A DNA stretch of 64,000 bases from Flavobacterium tibetense (GTDB taxonomy: Bacteria > Bacteroidota > Bacteroidia > Flavobacteriales > Flavobacteriaceae), in contig NZ_QLST01000005.1 of the NCBI RefSeq assembly GCF_003293845.1, forward strand, positions 1-64,000, in the 5' to 3' direction. Every line of letters begins with the position of its first letter. The stretch's first letter is position 1. The position numbers and the translations under genes were made by a program. The notes beneath the pieces were generated by a model. The model ran no database searches and was not told the origin of the DNA. It saw only the letters and a list, made by a program, of their open reading frames with translations. Positions 18,501 to 27,692 of the stretch are shown here, piece by piece.

Positions 18501-19595
18501 TTAAAAGTATTGAACCGGGTTTGTATTTTCTTCTGATAAAATGATTGCAAAATTAGTGATTTTTTCTTTAAGATAATCAACAATATAATTTTTTGTAAAT
18601 CTTTCACTTTCAAAGTGTCCCACATCTGCCAAAAGCAATCGGTTTTCGGCTTCGTAAAATTGGTGATATTTTAAATCTGCGGTCAAAAAAGCGTCGGCAC
18701 CACTAGCAATTGCTGCATGTATAGCAAAACTTCCCGAACCACCCAAAACAGCCACTTTCTGAATCGGTTTGTTCAAAAAAGCCGAATGTCTGATGCCGCC
18801 TGTTTGTATTTTTTCTTTCACTAAAGTTAAAAATTCAGTTTCAGAAAGACTATTTGGTAATTCACCAACCATTCCTAAACCAATATTTTGATGTTTGTTG
18901 GTCAATTGGTAAATTTCATACGCTACTTCTTCGTACACATGATGAGTAAAAAGTGCTTTTAAAATTTTCGTTTCCAAATGCTTTTCAAAAGTAACTTCAA
19001 TCTTAATTTCAGTGTTTTCTACAAATTCGAAGCGTTCCCCAATTTCTGGATTGGAATTTTCATTGCCCATATACGTTCCAATACCTTGCGAATTGAAACT
19101 ACAATCTTCATAATTCCCAATTTTTCCTGCTCCAGCATCAAATAAGCCATTTCTTAATTTTTCTGCATTTTCGGGAATGGTATAGGTTACTAGTTTTTTT
19201 ATGAAATTTTCTTTTGGAATAAGAATTTTGGTATTGATTAATCCCAATGCCTGACAAAAAATCTTGTTGACTCCGTTTTGATGATTGTCCAAAGCTGTAT
19301 GAACCGCATAAATGGCAATCTCATTTTTAATTGCTTTGATGATAGCACGTTCCACATAATTTTTGCCCGTAATTTTCTTCAAACCACTGAATAAAATAGG
19401 ATGAAAGCAAACGACTAAATTGCATTTTTTGGCAATAGCTTCCTCAATTACTTGTTCCAAAGCATCATGACAAACGAGAATTCCTGAAATTTCTTGGTTT
19501 TTGTCTCCAACCAATAGTCCCACGTTATCAAAATCTTCGGCATAAGCCAATGGAGCCATCTCTTCAAGAATCGGAAGTAGTGCAGCAAGTTTCAT
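18501..19595 (-). CDS. Nif3-like dinuclear metal centre protein (YqfO type)
   Basis: This 364-aa protein belongs to the NIF3/DUF34 family of hexameric, dimetal-binding proteins with uncertain enzymatic role. The N-terminal half has LAYAEDFDNVGLLVGD and the metal-ligand motif NLVVCFHPILFSG. The C-terminal half has VAVLGGSGSFAIHAAIASGADAFLTADLKYHQFYEA and DVGHFESE, which carry the remaining ligands. The middle (about 125-230) is the extra PII-like insertion found in YqfO proteins. It is followed directly by the zinc-ribbon-family gene, a conserved pair in Bacteroidota. A TATCTTTG box lies 17 nt upstream. Confidence 0.92.
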   Translation of the reverse strand: MKLAALLPILEEMAPLAYAEDFDNVGLLVGDKNQEISGILVCHDALEQVIEEAIAKKCNLVVCFHPILFSGLKKITGKNYVERAIIKAIKNEIAIYAVHTALDNHQNGVNKIFCQALGLINTKILIPKENFIKKLVTYTIPENAEKLRNGLFDAGAGKIGNYEDCSFNSQGIGTYMGNENSNPEIGERFEFVENTEIKIEVTFEKHLETKILKALFTHHVYEEVAYEIYQLTNKHQNIGLGMVGELPNSLSETEFLTLVKEKIQTGGIRHSAFLNKPIQKVAVLGGSGSFAIHAAIASGADAFLTADLKYHQFYEAENRLLLADVGHFESERFTKNYIVDYLKEKITNFAIILSEENTNPVQYF

Positions 19596-19612
19596 AAACT
19601 TATTATTTCTTT

Positions 19613-19620
19613 CAAAGATA
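19613..19620 (-). promoter_or_regulatory. promoter -7 element TATCTTTG for the Nif3-like gene
   Basis: On the minus strand this is an exact TAnnTTTG match 17 nt before the ATG at 19595. It is back to back with the lpxK promoter in a 46-nt divergent intergenic region. Confidence 0.6.
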
Positions 19621-19629
19621 AAAAAACCT

Positions 19630-19637
19630 TACTTTCG
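19630..19637 (+). promoter_or_regulatory. possible lpxK promoter -7 element TACTTTCG
   Basis: This is a one-mismatch variant of TAnnTTTG, 4 nt before the lpxK ATG. It would again give an almost leaderless transcript. Weaker than the opposing Nif3 box. Confidence 0.4.
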
Positions 19638-19641
19638 TACT

Positions 19642-20667
19642 ATGATTTTTTTAAGAAAAATACTTTTTCCCATCAGCATTTTGTATTGGCTCATTACTTT
19701 TTTAAGGAATTGGTGCTATGACATTGGGCTATTTAAAAGTCAGTCGTATGAAATACCAATTATTGCTGTTGGAAATTTAAGTGTTGGTGGAACAGGAAAA
19801 ACGCCGCATATTGAGTATTTGATTAGATTACTCTTAAATTATAAAATTGCCACATTGAGTAGAGGTTACAAACGAACTTCAAAAGGTTTTGTTTTGGCTG
19901 ATGCTGCTACTAATGCAGCAATTCTTGGAGACGAACCTTTTCAGTTTTATTCTAAATTTCCAAATGTTGCCGTAGCTGTTGATGCTGATAGAAGAAACGG
20001 AATTGCTCAATTGCAAGAAAAAATAAATCCAGATGTGATTTTGTTAGACGACGCCTTCCAACACCGAAAAGTGAAAGCAGGATTTTATATTTTACTTACC
20101 ACGTTCAATGATTTATTCGTAGATGATTATATTTTGCCATTTGGAAACCTACGCGAACCCGCTTTTGGAAAAAAAAGAGCAAACCTGATAATTGTCACCA
20201 AATGTCCGCTTGATTTGTCCGAACTTGCACAAGAAAATATCAGAAAACGTTTAAAAACCAATTTAGCGGTTTATTTCAGTACAATTGTTTATGATGATTT
20301 TGTGTATAACGAAAATGGTAAATTAGAAGTAAATGCTTTAGAAAGTCCAAAAGTAATTCTCGCCGGCATTGCCAATCCGAGTTTGTTTTTCAATCATTTA
20401 AAGAAAGAACAAGATACGACTTTGGTTTTTCCAGATCATCACGATTTTTCGGAAGCTGATATTTTGAAAATAAAAAATAGTGCCAATAACCAATTAATCA
20501 TTACCACTGAGAAAGATTTCATGCGATTGAAAGGGAAAATTCCAAACAAGCAATTGTATTATTTACCCATAAAAACCGAACTACTTTCACAGCAAGATGA
20601 TTTTAATGCAACCCTTTTAAATTATGTGGGAAAAAGTTCAAGAAACCATAGCGTTCATTCAGAATAA
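19642..20667 (+). CDS. lpxK: tetraacyldisaccharide 4'-kinase
   Basis: This 341-aa inner-membrane-associated enzyme phosphorylates the 4' position of the lipid A disaccharide precursor (Raetz pathway). It has an N-terminal hydrophobic helix at about 5-25. The Walker A motif VGNLSVGGTGKTPHIEYL is near residues 44-60, and DDAFQHRK is the family motif near 135. The C-terminal FPDHHDFSEADI and TTEKDFMRLKG segments are also typical. Its last 44 nt overlap punA in another frame. This suggests translational coupling. Confidence 0.96.
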   Translation: MIFLRKILFPISILYWLITFLRNWCYDIGLFKSQSYEIPIIAVGNLSVGGTGKTPHIEYLIRLLLNYKIATLSRGYKRTSKGFVLADAATNAAILGDEPFQFYSKFPNVAVAVDADRRNGIAQLQEKINPDVILLDDAFQHRKVKAGFYILLTTFNDLFVDDYILPFGNLREPAFGKKRANLIIVTKCPLDLSELAQENIRKRLKTNLAVYFSTIVYDDFVYNENGKLEVNALESPKVILAGIANPSLFFNHLKKEQDTTLVFPDHHDFSEADILKIKNSANNQLIITTEKDFMRLKGKIPNKQLYYLPIKTELLSQQDDFNATLLNYVGKSSRNHSVHSE

Positions 20668-21436
20668 AACCAATTTTTCACCCGAATATGGTGTGATTTT
20701 AGGTTCAGGATTAGGGAGTTTTGTGGAAGAAATTACTGTGGCATTCACTTTACCTTATTCAGAAATTCCAAATTTCCCTGTTTCTACTGTTGTGGGACAT
20801 AAAGGCGCTTTGCTTTTTGGTACTATTGGCGACAAAAAAGTAGTTGCTATGCAAGGTCGCTTTCATTATTATGAAGGTTATGACATGAAGCAAGTTACAT
20901 TTCCTGTTCGTGTGATGAAATATTTAGGCGTTTCAAAATTAATTGTTTCCAATGCTTCTGGTGGAGTAAATCCATCGTTTCAAGTGGGCGATGTGATGTT
21001 AATCAAAGATCATATCAATATGTTTCCTGAACATCCATTACGTGGTGTTAATGATGAGCGTTTTGGGCCAAGATTCGTAAATATGAGTGAGCCGTATTCT
21101 GTAGCAATGATGGAAAAAGCGAAAGCTATTGCCAAAGAAATGAAGTTGGATTTGAAAGTTGGTGTTTATTTAGGTTTACAAGGACCCACATTTGAAACTT
21201 TAGCCGAGTATAAAATGGTAAAAGCCGTTGGTGGAGATTGCGTTGGTATGTCAACTGTTCCAGAAGTAATTGTTGCCAAACACATGAATATGGATTGCTT
21301 AGGGATTTCCGTAATTACCGACATGGGTGACGAAGAAAATATTGAAGAAGTCAATCACGAAGAAGTTTTGGAAGCAGCTAAAAAAGCGGAGCCTTTTGTT
21401 CGTAATTTAATTAAAAACGTTATTCTTCAGTTTTAG
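20624..21436 (+). CDS. punA: purine nucleoside phosphorylase
   Basis: This 270-aa trimeric-type PNP cleaves purine (deoxy)nucleosides with phosphate for salvage. Diagnostic segments are GVILGSGLGSF, the HYYEGYDMKQVTFPVRVM motif region, and GPTFETLAEYKM. VGMSTVPEVIVAKHMNM and the ITDMG base-binding region are also present. It starts inside the 3' end of lpxK. Its last 17 nt overlap the end of the histidine kinase gene on the other strand. Confidence 0.95.
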   Translation: MWEKVQETIAFIQNKTNFSPEYGVILGSGLGSFVEEITVAFTLPYSEIPNFPVSTVVGHKGALLFGTIGDKKVVAMQGRFHYYEGYDMKQVTFPVRVMKYLGVSKLIVSNASGGVNPSFQVGDVMLIKDHINMFPEHPLRGVNDERFGPRFVNMSEPYSVAMMEKAKAIAKEMKLDLKVGVYLGLQGPTFETLAEYKMVKAVGGDCVGMSTVPEVIVAKHMNMDCLGISVITDMGDEENIEEVNHEEVLEAAKKAEPFVRNLIKNVILQF

Positions 21437-23663
21437 TTAAATAAGAAGCCAAAACAGTATAGAAGTCTTCAGGAACAAAAGGTTTCGTGATAACTTCATT
21501 CATTCCGTAAGAAAGTAACATTTCTCTGTTTTCGTTTAAGGAAATTGCGGTTAAGGCAATGATTGGTGTTTTTGTATCAAAAGTTCGTATGATAGCAGTA
21601 GCTTCTGTTCCGTTGATGCCTGGTAAATGAACATCCATTAATACTAAATCATACGTATTCGTTTTTAAATGCTCTATAGCTTCTTCGCCGTTGTCAATAA
21701 TAGTACAATTGATAGCTTTTCTTTCGAGCATTTTACAAGTAATCATTTGGTTGATTTTATTGTCTTCAACTAATAAAACGTTTTTATTTTTGAATGTTTT
21801 ACCGTCAACTCTTGTGGTGACTTCTTCAGAAGAAGTGTTTTCTAACGAGTTTCCTTTGTCAAACGTAATTTCAAACGTAAAAGCAGTTCCTTTGTTAGGT
21901 TCACTCTGAAGTTTGATAGTAGAATCTAAAAGTTCAATTAATTTTTTCACAATAGAAAGTCCTAAACCTGTTCCGCCATACGTTCGATTGATTTCTACAG
22001 AACCTTGACTAAAACTCTCGAAAATGCTTTCTTGTTTCTCAAAAGGAATACCAATACCATTATCTTTAACTTCAAAAAACAATGTGATTTGATTTTCCGT
22101 TTGATGGGTGTTTTTAATATTTAACCAAACATCACCATTTTTACTGAATTTGATAGCATTGTTTATTAAATTAATCAACACTTGAGAGAGTTTTGTAATA
22201 TCTCCAACGATTAAGTTTTTGATAGATTTGTCTATTGATACATGAAAAGTTACATTGTTTTCATTGGTAAACTCATTGAATGAGGTACTAAGGTTTTCCA
22301 CCAATTCATTGATATTGAAACTAATTTTTTCAATTTGAACTTTATCGGATTCCAATCGGTTGATTTCTAGAATATCATTAATAAAGTTTAAAAGATAATT
22401 ACCAGAAAATTCTAGAGATTTCAGATAATTCATCTGACTTTCTTTTGGATTTTCTTGTAACAGCAAATAGGTTATTCCGTTAATTGCGTTTAAAGGTGTT
22501 CGTAGTTCGTGACTTACCGTCGCTAAAAATTCAGAACGTGTTTTAGAGGCAAGTTCGGCTTTTTCTTTTTCCTTTATTAATTCTTTGTTTTTCTCTTTAA
22601 GAAGCTTGTTGGTATTAATTCTGATTTTATTGTTTTTGAAAAGGGATAAACTTAGTAATGACAAAATAGAAATTAAAGCAATACTTAAAATACTAATAAG
22701 TTTAGAAAAACGTAGTGTTTTTTGCTGGCTTTTCTTTTCTTCATCAAGTTGTTGAATGGTTTGTAATTGTTTGTCAAACTGAATTTTATCATATGCATTT
22801 TCATACAAACTAGTGTTAAAAAAGTTTCCTATTGAATCGCTAATTTGAATATATTTTTCAGCATAAAATTGTGACTTACTAAATTGATCAATGTTTTTGT
22901 AAGCCTGCATCAAATCTTTTAAAATACGCTGTTGTAAATTGGTATTATTGTTACCAGAAGCATTTAGTTTTAATGCACTTTCTAGAAATTCTATTGCTTT
23001 ATATGGATTTCCTTTTTCGGTTTCTATTTCACCTAAAAGCAAGAACGCTTCTACTTCAACATCTAGCAAAGCTTCTGTCTCAATGTTGTCTATTACATTT
23101 TGAAATAGTTTGGAAGCGGCTTCATATTGTTTTTTATTTTTTTGGATAATCCCTTTTTGGAGATTAATTAGTTGAATAGCGTCTTTTAAGTTTAGCTTTT
23201 CATAAATATTGGTTGCTTTTTTGAAATAGATTTCAGAAAGTTCAATTTTATTACTTTCCAAATAACATTTTCCTAAGTTATAGTAGGCGAATGCTAGGTT
23301 GTAATTCGCTTCTTTTTTGGTATAGATATTAATACTTCTTATGAAATTTTCAATGGCATCGTCAAGTTTGTTAAGGTCATAATAAATTCTTCCCAAAACC
23401 AAATAACAATCGCCCAATTTATGCTCTAATTTTTCATTTTTTGCATAATCTATGGCTTTTTCGGTATAAATAATGGCTTTGTTGTATGACTTTTTATCTT
23501 CTTTATTAAAAATAGCGATTTCTAAATAGTAGTCTACACTATCATTTATTTGTGCGACTTCTTTGTAAAGCGGTTGGGCTTTACCAATGATAAATGCTGT
23601 TGTTAGTAGTATGAGACAAAAAAACTTTTTCAAATGAATAATTTTTACTAAATAATTTACCAC
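21420..23663 (-). CDS. TPR-containing hybrid sensor histidine kinase
   Basis: This is an exported or membrane-anchored hybrid kinase of up to 747 aa. Signal peptide at about 11-30 (LKKFFCLILLTTAFIIGKAQ). Tetratricopeptide repeats fill about 40-290 and should lie in the periplasm. One transmembrane helix is at about 321-341. The HisKA motif SHELRTPLN has His385. The HATPase boxes NNAIKFSKNG, DNGIGIPF and GGTGLGLSIVKKL follow. A C-terminal receiver domain starts near KNVLLVEDNKIN with the phospho-Asp in LVLMDVHLPG. The first possible codon is GTG. A TTG at 23633 would give a cleaner signal peptide and is a good alternative start. No partner regulator is adjacent. Signal unknown. Confidence 0.9.
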   Translation of the reverse strand: MVNYLVKIIHLKKFFCLILLTTAFIIGKAQPLYKEVAQINDSVDYYLEIAIFNKEDKKSYNKAIIYTEKAIDYAKNEKLEHKLGDCYLVLGRIYYDLNKLDDAIENFIRSINIYTKKEANYNLAFAYYNLGKCYLESNKIELSEIYFKKATNIYEKLNLKDAIQLINLQKGIIQKNKKQYEAASKLFQNVIDNIETEALLDVEVEAFLLLGEIETEKGNPYKAIEFLESALKLNASGNNNTNLQQRILKDLMQAYKNIDQFSKSQFYAEKYIQISDSIGNFFNTSLYENAYDKIQFDKQLQTIQQLDEEKKSQQKTLRFSKLISILSIALISILSLLSLSLFKNNKIRINTNKLLKEKNKELIKEKEKAELASKTRSEFLATVSHELRTPLNAINGITYLLLQENPKESQMNYLKSLEFSGNYLLNFINDILEINRLESDKVQIEKISFNINELVENLSTSFNEFTNENNVTFHVSIDKSIKNLIVGDITKLSQVLINLINNAIKFSKNGDVWLNIKNTHQTENQITLFFEVKDNGIGIPFEKQESIFESFSQGSVEINRTYGGTGLGLSIVKKLIELLDSTIKLQSEPNKGTAFTFEITFDKGNSLENTSSEEVTTRVDGKTFKNKNVLLVEDNKINQMITCKMLERKAINCTIIDNGEEAIEHLKTNTYDLVLMDVHLPGINGTEATAIIRTFDTKTPIIALTAISLNENREMLLSYGMNEVITKPFVPEDFYTVLASYLTKTEE

Positions 23664-23704
23664 TAGTGTTTTGTGGCAAAATTTGAATTTATAAATGTAA
23701 TAAA

Positions 23705-24715
23705 TTATTTATTTGAAAGCAACTGGATTAAATCAATAATGCGAGAAGAGTAACCAATTTCGTTGTCGTACCAACCCACAACTTTTACCATTCTATCGAT
23801 AACAGATGTTAATTGAGCATCAAAAACACAAGAATTAGTATTACCAATGATATCAACAGAAACTATTGGGTCTTCGGTATAATCTAAAATGCCATGAAGT
23901 GAAGTTTCTGAAGCTTTTTTAAATGCAGTATTAATTTCTTCAATCGTAACTTGGCGTTTTACATTAAAAGTGATATCTGTCAATGAGCCATCAGGAACAG
24001 GAACACGAATACCACAACCGCCAATTTTTCCATCTAATTCAGGAAAAATTTTAGTTAATGCTTTAGCGGCTCCAGTTGTTGTGGGAACTATAGATTGTGC
24101 TGCTCCACGAGCTCTTCTTAAGTCTTTGTGCGGTTGGTCGTGCAAACTTTGGTCGGTAGTGTAGGAGTGAATAGTTGTAATATAGGCTTGTTCCACTTCG
24201 CACAATTCTTGAATGACTTTAATCATTGGTGCTGCGTTATTTGTAGTGCAACTCGCATTAGAAACAATCAAGTCGTTCTTGTCTAAAATAGATTCGTTAA
24301 CGCCTAAAACTATTGTTTTAATTTGGTCGTCTTCTGGTGGCGCGGAAAGAATTACTTTTTTAGCACCAGATTCAATGTGCTGGTGAACAGAATCCCAAGT
24401 TTTGAATTTTCCAGTAGCTTCTATTACCAAATCAATTTGTAAGTCTTTCCAATTAAGATTTTTGATGTTTTTTTCTCTGAAATATAAAAATGATTTTCCA
24501 TCAATAGTAATATAATGTTCATCTGCTTGGACATTGGCTTTTAAAACTCCATGAATGCTATCGTATTTCAACAAATGCGCCATAGTTTTCGCGTCAGCAA
24601 TATCGTTGATGGCAACTACTTCAATAGTAGGATGATTCAAAAGCAATCGGAATAAATTTCTTCCAATTCTTCCAAAACCGTTAATAGCTACTTTTATTTT
24701 TGTTTCAGGTTTCAA
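23705..24715 (-). CDS. gap: glyceraldehyde-3-phosphate dehydrogenase
   Basis: This 336-aa glycolytic/gluconeogenic enzyme oxidises glyceraldehyde 3-phosphate with NAD(P) and phosphate. The Rossmann motif is INGFGRIGRNLFRLLL at the N-terminus. The catalytic Cys is in SNASCTTNNAAPM near residue 157, and the catalytic His is in TTIHSYTTDQ. The C-terminal VGWYDNEIGYSSR is conserved. No ATG exists near the start: the only codon in reach is a TTG, and it sits inside the intergenic TTTCAAG repeat. The first five residues (KPET after the start) are therefore encoded by repeat sequence. Confidence 0.94.
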   Translation of the reverse strand: MKPETKIKVAINGFGRIGRNLFRLLLNHPTIEVVAINDIADAKTMAHLLKYDSIHGVLKANVQADEHYITIDGKSFLYFREKNIKNLNWKDLQIDLVIEATGKFKTWDSVHQHIESGAKKVILSAPPEDDQIKTIVLGVNESILDKNDLIVSNASCTTNNAAPMIKVIQELCEVEQAYITTIHSYTTDQSLHDQPHKDLRRARGAAQSIVPTTTGAAKALTKIFPELDGKIGGCGIRVPVPDGSLTDITFNVKRQVTIEEINTAFKKASETSLHGILDYTEDPIVSVDIIGNTNSCVFDAQLTSVIDRMVKVVGWYDNEIGYSSRIIDLIQLLSNK

Positions 24716-24841
24716 GTTTTATTTTTGTTTCAAGTTTCAAGTTTCAAGTTCAAAGTTGAAAAGTTATCCTTGTCAAGCTGAATTTATTTCAGCTTCTCAT
24801 TGGAATTTGGGATTTATTTTTTGGAATTTATGATTTCCAGC
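24702..24841. repeat. TTTCAAG repeats plus an AAGCTGAA hairpin between lipA and gap
   Basis: The element GTTTCAGGTTTCAAGTTTT (24702-24720) overlaps the 5' end of gap. It is followed by a run of three TTTCAAG units (24728-24748). A hairpin AAGCTGAA-TTTAT-TTCAGCTT lies at 24775-24795, then AT-rich GGAATTTGGGATTT units. No consensus promoter for gap is seen within it. Confidence 0.75.
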
Positions 24842-25717
24842 CTAATGAATATGCTTCTCCGCATGGTAAGAAGAACGCACCAAAGCACCACTTTCCACAT
24901 GACGGAATCCTAGTTCTTTGCCAATTTTTTCATATTTAGCAAATTGTTCTGGCGTAATGAATTCTTTCACCGGAAGGTGTTTTTTACTCGGTTGTAAGTA
25001 TTGACCAATGGTAACAATGTCTACTTTGGCATCGCGTAAATCGTGTAAAGTTTCAATTACTTCTTCTTCAGTTTCGCCTAAACCAAGCATGATTCCTGAT
25101 TTGGTTCTTTTGATGCCGTTTTCTTTTAAATAGCGTAAAACTTCCAAGCTTTTTTCATATTTCGCTTGAATACGAACTTCACGCGTTAAACGTTTTACGG
25201 TTTCCATATTATGCGAAACTACTTCTGGAGCAACTGCAATAATACGATCGATATTGGTAGTATTTCCTTGAAAATCAGGAATTAAAGTTTCTAAAGTGGT
25301 GGTAGGATTCATTCGGCGAATGGCTTTCACCGTTTCAGCCCAAATAATCGAACCCATATCTTTTAAATCATCACGATCTACGCTTGTTATTACCGCATGT
25401 TTGATGTTCATAATTTTGATAGAACGCGCCACTTTTTCTGGTTCATCCCAATCTACAGATTCTGGTCGACCCGTTTTTACACCACAAAAGCCGCAAGAGC
25501 GTGTACAAATATTACCCAAAATCATGAACGTTGCGGTTCCTTCGCCCCAACATTCACCCATATTCGGGCAACTTCCCGAAGTACAAATCGTGTTTAATTT
25601 GTATTTATCGACTAAGCCTCTTAATTCTGTATATTTTTGTCCTGTTGGCAACTTTACGCGCAACCATTTGGGTTTTGGTTCCCTTGGTGGAAAAACATTT
25701 GCATCAACCGTATTCAT
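24842..25717 (-). CDS. lipA: lipoyl synthase
   Basis: This 291-aa radical SAM enzyme inserts two sulfurs into octanoyl groups on lipoyl domains. The auxiliary 4Fe-4S cluster motif is [12 protein letters not shown] at about 45-56. The radical SAM motif CTRSCGFC follows at about 71-78. The conserved [13 protein letters not shown] and [13 protein letters not shown] segments are present, and the C-terminal RSSYHA carries the conserved Ser. The length is normal for Bacteroidota. A TATCTTTG box lies about 19 nt before the ATG. Confidence 0.97.
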   Translation of the reverse strand: MNTVDANVFPPREPKPKWLRVKLPTGQKYTELRGLVDKYKLNTICTSGSCPNMGECWGEGTATFMILGNICTRSCGFCGVKTGRPESVDWDEPEKVARSIKIMNIKHAVITSVDRDDLKDMGSIIWAETVKAIRRMNPTTTLETLIPDFQGNTTNIDRIIAVAPEVVSHNMETVKRLTREVRIQAKYEKSLEVLRYLKENGIKRTKSGIMLGLGETEEEVIETLHDLRDAKVDIVTIGQYLQPSKKHLPVKEFITPEQFAKYEKIGKELGFRHVESGALVRSSYHAEKHIH

Positions 25718-25736
25718 AATTCAATTTTTTGAAAAG

Positions 25737-25744
25737 CAAAGATA
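25737..25744 (-). promoter_or_regulatory. promoter -7 element TATCTTTG for lipA
   Basis: This is an exact minus-strand TAnnTTTG match, 19 nt upstream of the lipA ATG at 25717. No clear -33 TTG. Confidence 0.6.
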
Positions 25745-25830
25745 CGATTAGAATTTAGAATTTGGAATGTAGCGTTTAGAAAAAGTGATTGTGTTAATAC
25801 AATTTTAGGATTTGTTTTGTATTTCTATAA

Positions 25831-27075
25831 TTACTCAACAAAATCCAAGTCAATATTATGTGTTTCAGGAACAGTTAATGTAGCGTAAATTCCAATGGCA
25901 AATACAACGAAACCAACAATGGCAGCTGCAACAATTACACCGTTTCCGATTTTTAAATAATCAAAACTAATGAGCATAACGGGTAACAATCCTCTAACCA
26001 TATTTGGAATTGTGGTTGCTGCGGTACTTCTAATGTTGGTTCCAAATTGTTCTGCGCCAACCGTTACAAACATCGCCCAATAGCCAGTTCCCAATCCGAG
26101 CCAAGTACAATAAAAGTAATACATGTTTTCTGATTTTGTTCCACCAAATAACATTAGAACAACACCAATTATAGTAAATAACATCATGTAAAAAATTGCC
26201 TTTTTTCGTGATTTTAACGCGTGAGAAATAAAACCACTAGCGAAATCTCCAGCTGAAATTCCAATATAAGCCCACATAATAGCCTTTCCTGGATCGATGG
26301 AGTCAATGCCAAATGCAGGTGCAAATTGATTTCCCATAACAGCGAGAATTCCAATGCAAAACCATGTTGGTAAACCTATTGCGATACATTTGATGTATTT
26401 AACAAAACGATTCCAATTGTTGAAAAACAATAAAAAATTGCCTTTTTGTACATCTGATTTTTCCTGAATATCTTTATAAATTCCTGATTCTACAACACCA
26501 ATTCGCAAGAATAGCAGTAACAACCCAAGTCCGCCACCAACAAAGTAAGCAATAGTCCAATCGCCAGCTAATTCAACAGTTAATTGCGCAACAACAGCAC
26601 CCAATAAACCAAATCCAGCTACAATGGAAGTTCCAATAGCTCTTAATTCTTTGGGTAAAGATTCGGAAACTAATGTGATTCCTGCACCTAATTCACCAGC
26701 AAGTCCAATTCCGGCAATAAAACGCAAAGCAGCATAAATTTCTACAATATGTTCTTGAGGAAAATGAGGTAAAAAACCACAAGCAATATTAGCTAATGAA
26801 TACACTAAAATGGAGCCAAATAAAACAGAAAGTCTTCCTTTTTTATCTCCAAAAATTCCCCAAATAATTCCGCCTAAAAGCAATCCAATCATTTGATAGT
26901 TTAGAATAGTCGAACCCGCTACATTAACATCAACGCCTAAAGTTTCTAAACTGGGTACACGAACAATTCCGAAAAGTAATAAATCGTAAATATCTACAAA
27001 GTAGCCTAGTGCGGCAACAATTACAGGTAAAGAGAATAAATGTTTTAGTTTTTCTTGCGTAGTAAAAGTGTTCAT
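25831..27075 (-). CDS. MFS transporter, metabolite:proton symporter type
   Basis: This 414-aa inner-membrane protein has about 12 predicted helices. The MFS loop motif between helices 2 and 3 is seen as GIFGDKKGR. A second signature, RFIAGIGLAGELGAGITLVSESLPKELR, is typical of the sugar/metabolite:H+ symporter branch. The substrate is not predictable. It has its own promoter box (27096-27103) between it and the upstream sigma factor gene. Nothing links it functionally to its neighbours. Confidence 0.86.
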   Translation of the reverse strand: MNTFTTQEKLKHLFSLPVIVAALGYFVDIYDLLLFGIVRVPSLETLGVDVNVAGSTILNYQMIGLLLGGIIWGIFGDKKGRLSVLFGSILVYSLANIACGFLPHFPQEHIVEIYAALRFIAGIGLAGELGAGITLVSESLPKELRAIGTSIVAGFGLLGAVVAQLTVELAGDWTIAYFVGGGLGLLLLFLRIGVVESGIYKDIQEKSDVQKGNFLLFFNNWNRFVKYIKCIAIGLPTWFCIGILAVMGNQFAPAFGIDSIDPGKAIMWAYIGISAGDFASGFISHALKSRKKAIFYMMLFTIIGVVLMLFGGTKSENMYYFYCTWLGLGTGYWAMFVTVGAEQFGTNIRSTAATTIPNMVRGLLPVMLISFDYLKIGNGVIVAAAIVGFVVFAIGIYATLTVPETHNIDLDFVE

Positions 27076-27095
27076 GACCTCATTTGGATTTGGGT

Positions 27096-27103
27096 CAAAT
27101 ATA
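27096..27103 (-). promoter_or_regulatory. promoter -7 element TATATTTG for the MFS gene
   Basis: This is an exact minus-strand TAnnTTTG match, 20 nt before the ATG at 27075. It sits just after the stop codon of the sigma factor gene, so the transporter can be transcribed separately. Confidence 0.6.
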
Positions 27104-27110
27104 AAAATTC

Positions 27111-27692
27111 TTACTTAGATTTCTTTTTCTCGCTCGAAGTAATTATTTCTGAAAGAAGTTTTTTGGAACGTAACAGTTTTATTTTAATATTATTCAACGG
27201 CTCTTCCAGAGATTCTGCCATTTCTTGGTATGTCATTTCTTGAAAGTAACGCATTTGAATCACTTCCTGATATGCAGGTTTCAATTGTTTGATGTATTGC
27301 AGTAATTGGGCTAAATTTTGTTCGATAATCAATTCGTCTTCTGCAGAATTAGAGTCGTCAACTACGCTGTATGCTTGGTGTTCGTCTTCTTCGGTAATAT
27401 CAATAAAAAGAGAAGTTTTCTTTTTTCGAAGCATATCGATATGCACATTTTTTGCAATGGCAATTAACCAAGTGTTAAATCCAAATTCCGGATTATAAGT
27501 AGCAATTTTATCAAAAGCTTTTGCAAAGGTTTCTATGACAATATCTTCGGCATCGGTTTCGTTTTCGGTGCGTTTGAGCATGAAACCGTATACTTCGTTC
27601 CAAAAAAAATCCAATAAAAAAGTAAAGGCAACTTGGTCACCCAATTTTGCTTTAGCAATGTTTTTTTGAATAATTTCTGATGTTATTTCCAA
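27111..27692 (-). CDS. ECF-type RNA polymerase sigma factor
   Basis: This 193-aa sigma factor has region 2 at about 20-90 (TENETDAEDIVIETFAKAFDKI and NTWLIAIAKNVHIDMLRKKK). Region 4, a helix-turn-helix, is at about 130-185 (LKPAYQEVIQMRYFQEMTYQEMAESLEEPLNNIKIKLLRSKKLL). There is no region 1 or 3, so it is an extracytoplasmic-function type. No anti-sigma factor gene is adjacent, which is unusual for many ECF groups. It overlaps the end of the glycosyltransferase gene by 10 nt, so the two are probably translationally coupled. Confidence 0.9.
   Translation of the reverse strand: MEITSEIIQKNIAKAKLGDQVAFTFLLDFFWNEVYGFMLKRTENETDAEDIVIETFAKAFDKIATYNPEFGFNTWLIAIAKNVHIDMLRKKKTSLFIDITEEDEHQAYSVVDDSNSAEDELIIEQNLAQLLQYIKQLKPAYQEVIQMRYFQEMTYQEMAESLEEPLNNIKIKLLRSKKLLSEIITSSEKKKSK

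Noticed and set aside
18500..18625. Longer start (301 aa) for the zinc-ribbon-family protein
   Set aside because: The extra N-terminus is the antiparallel-free overlap with the Nif3 3' end in another frame and has no family similarity. The ATG at 18499 gives the conserved start.
24702..24760. TTTCAAG tandem units as a possible CRISPR array
   Set aside because: Units are 7 nt with no spacers of constant length and no cas genes are near. The same units occur in other gaps as simple modules.
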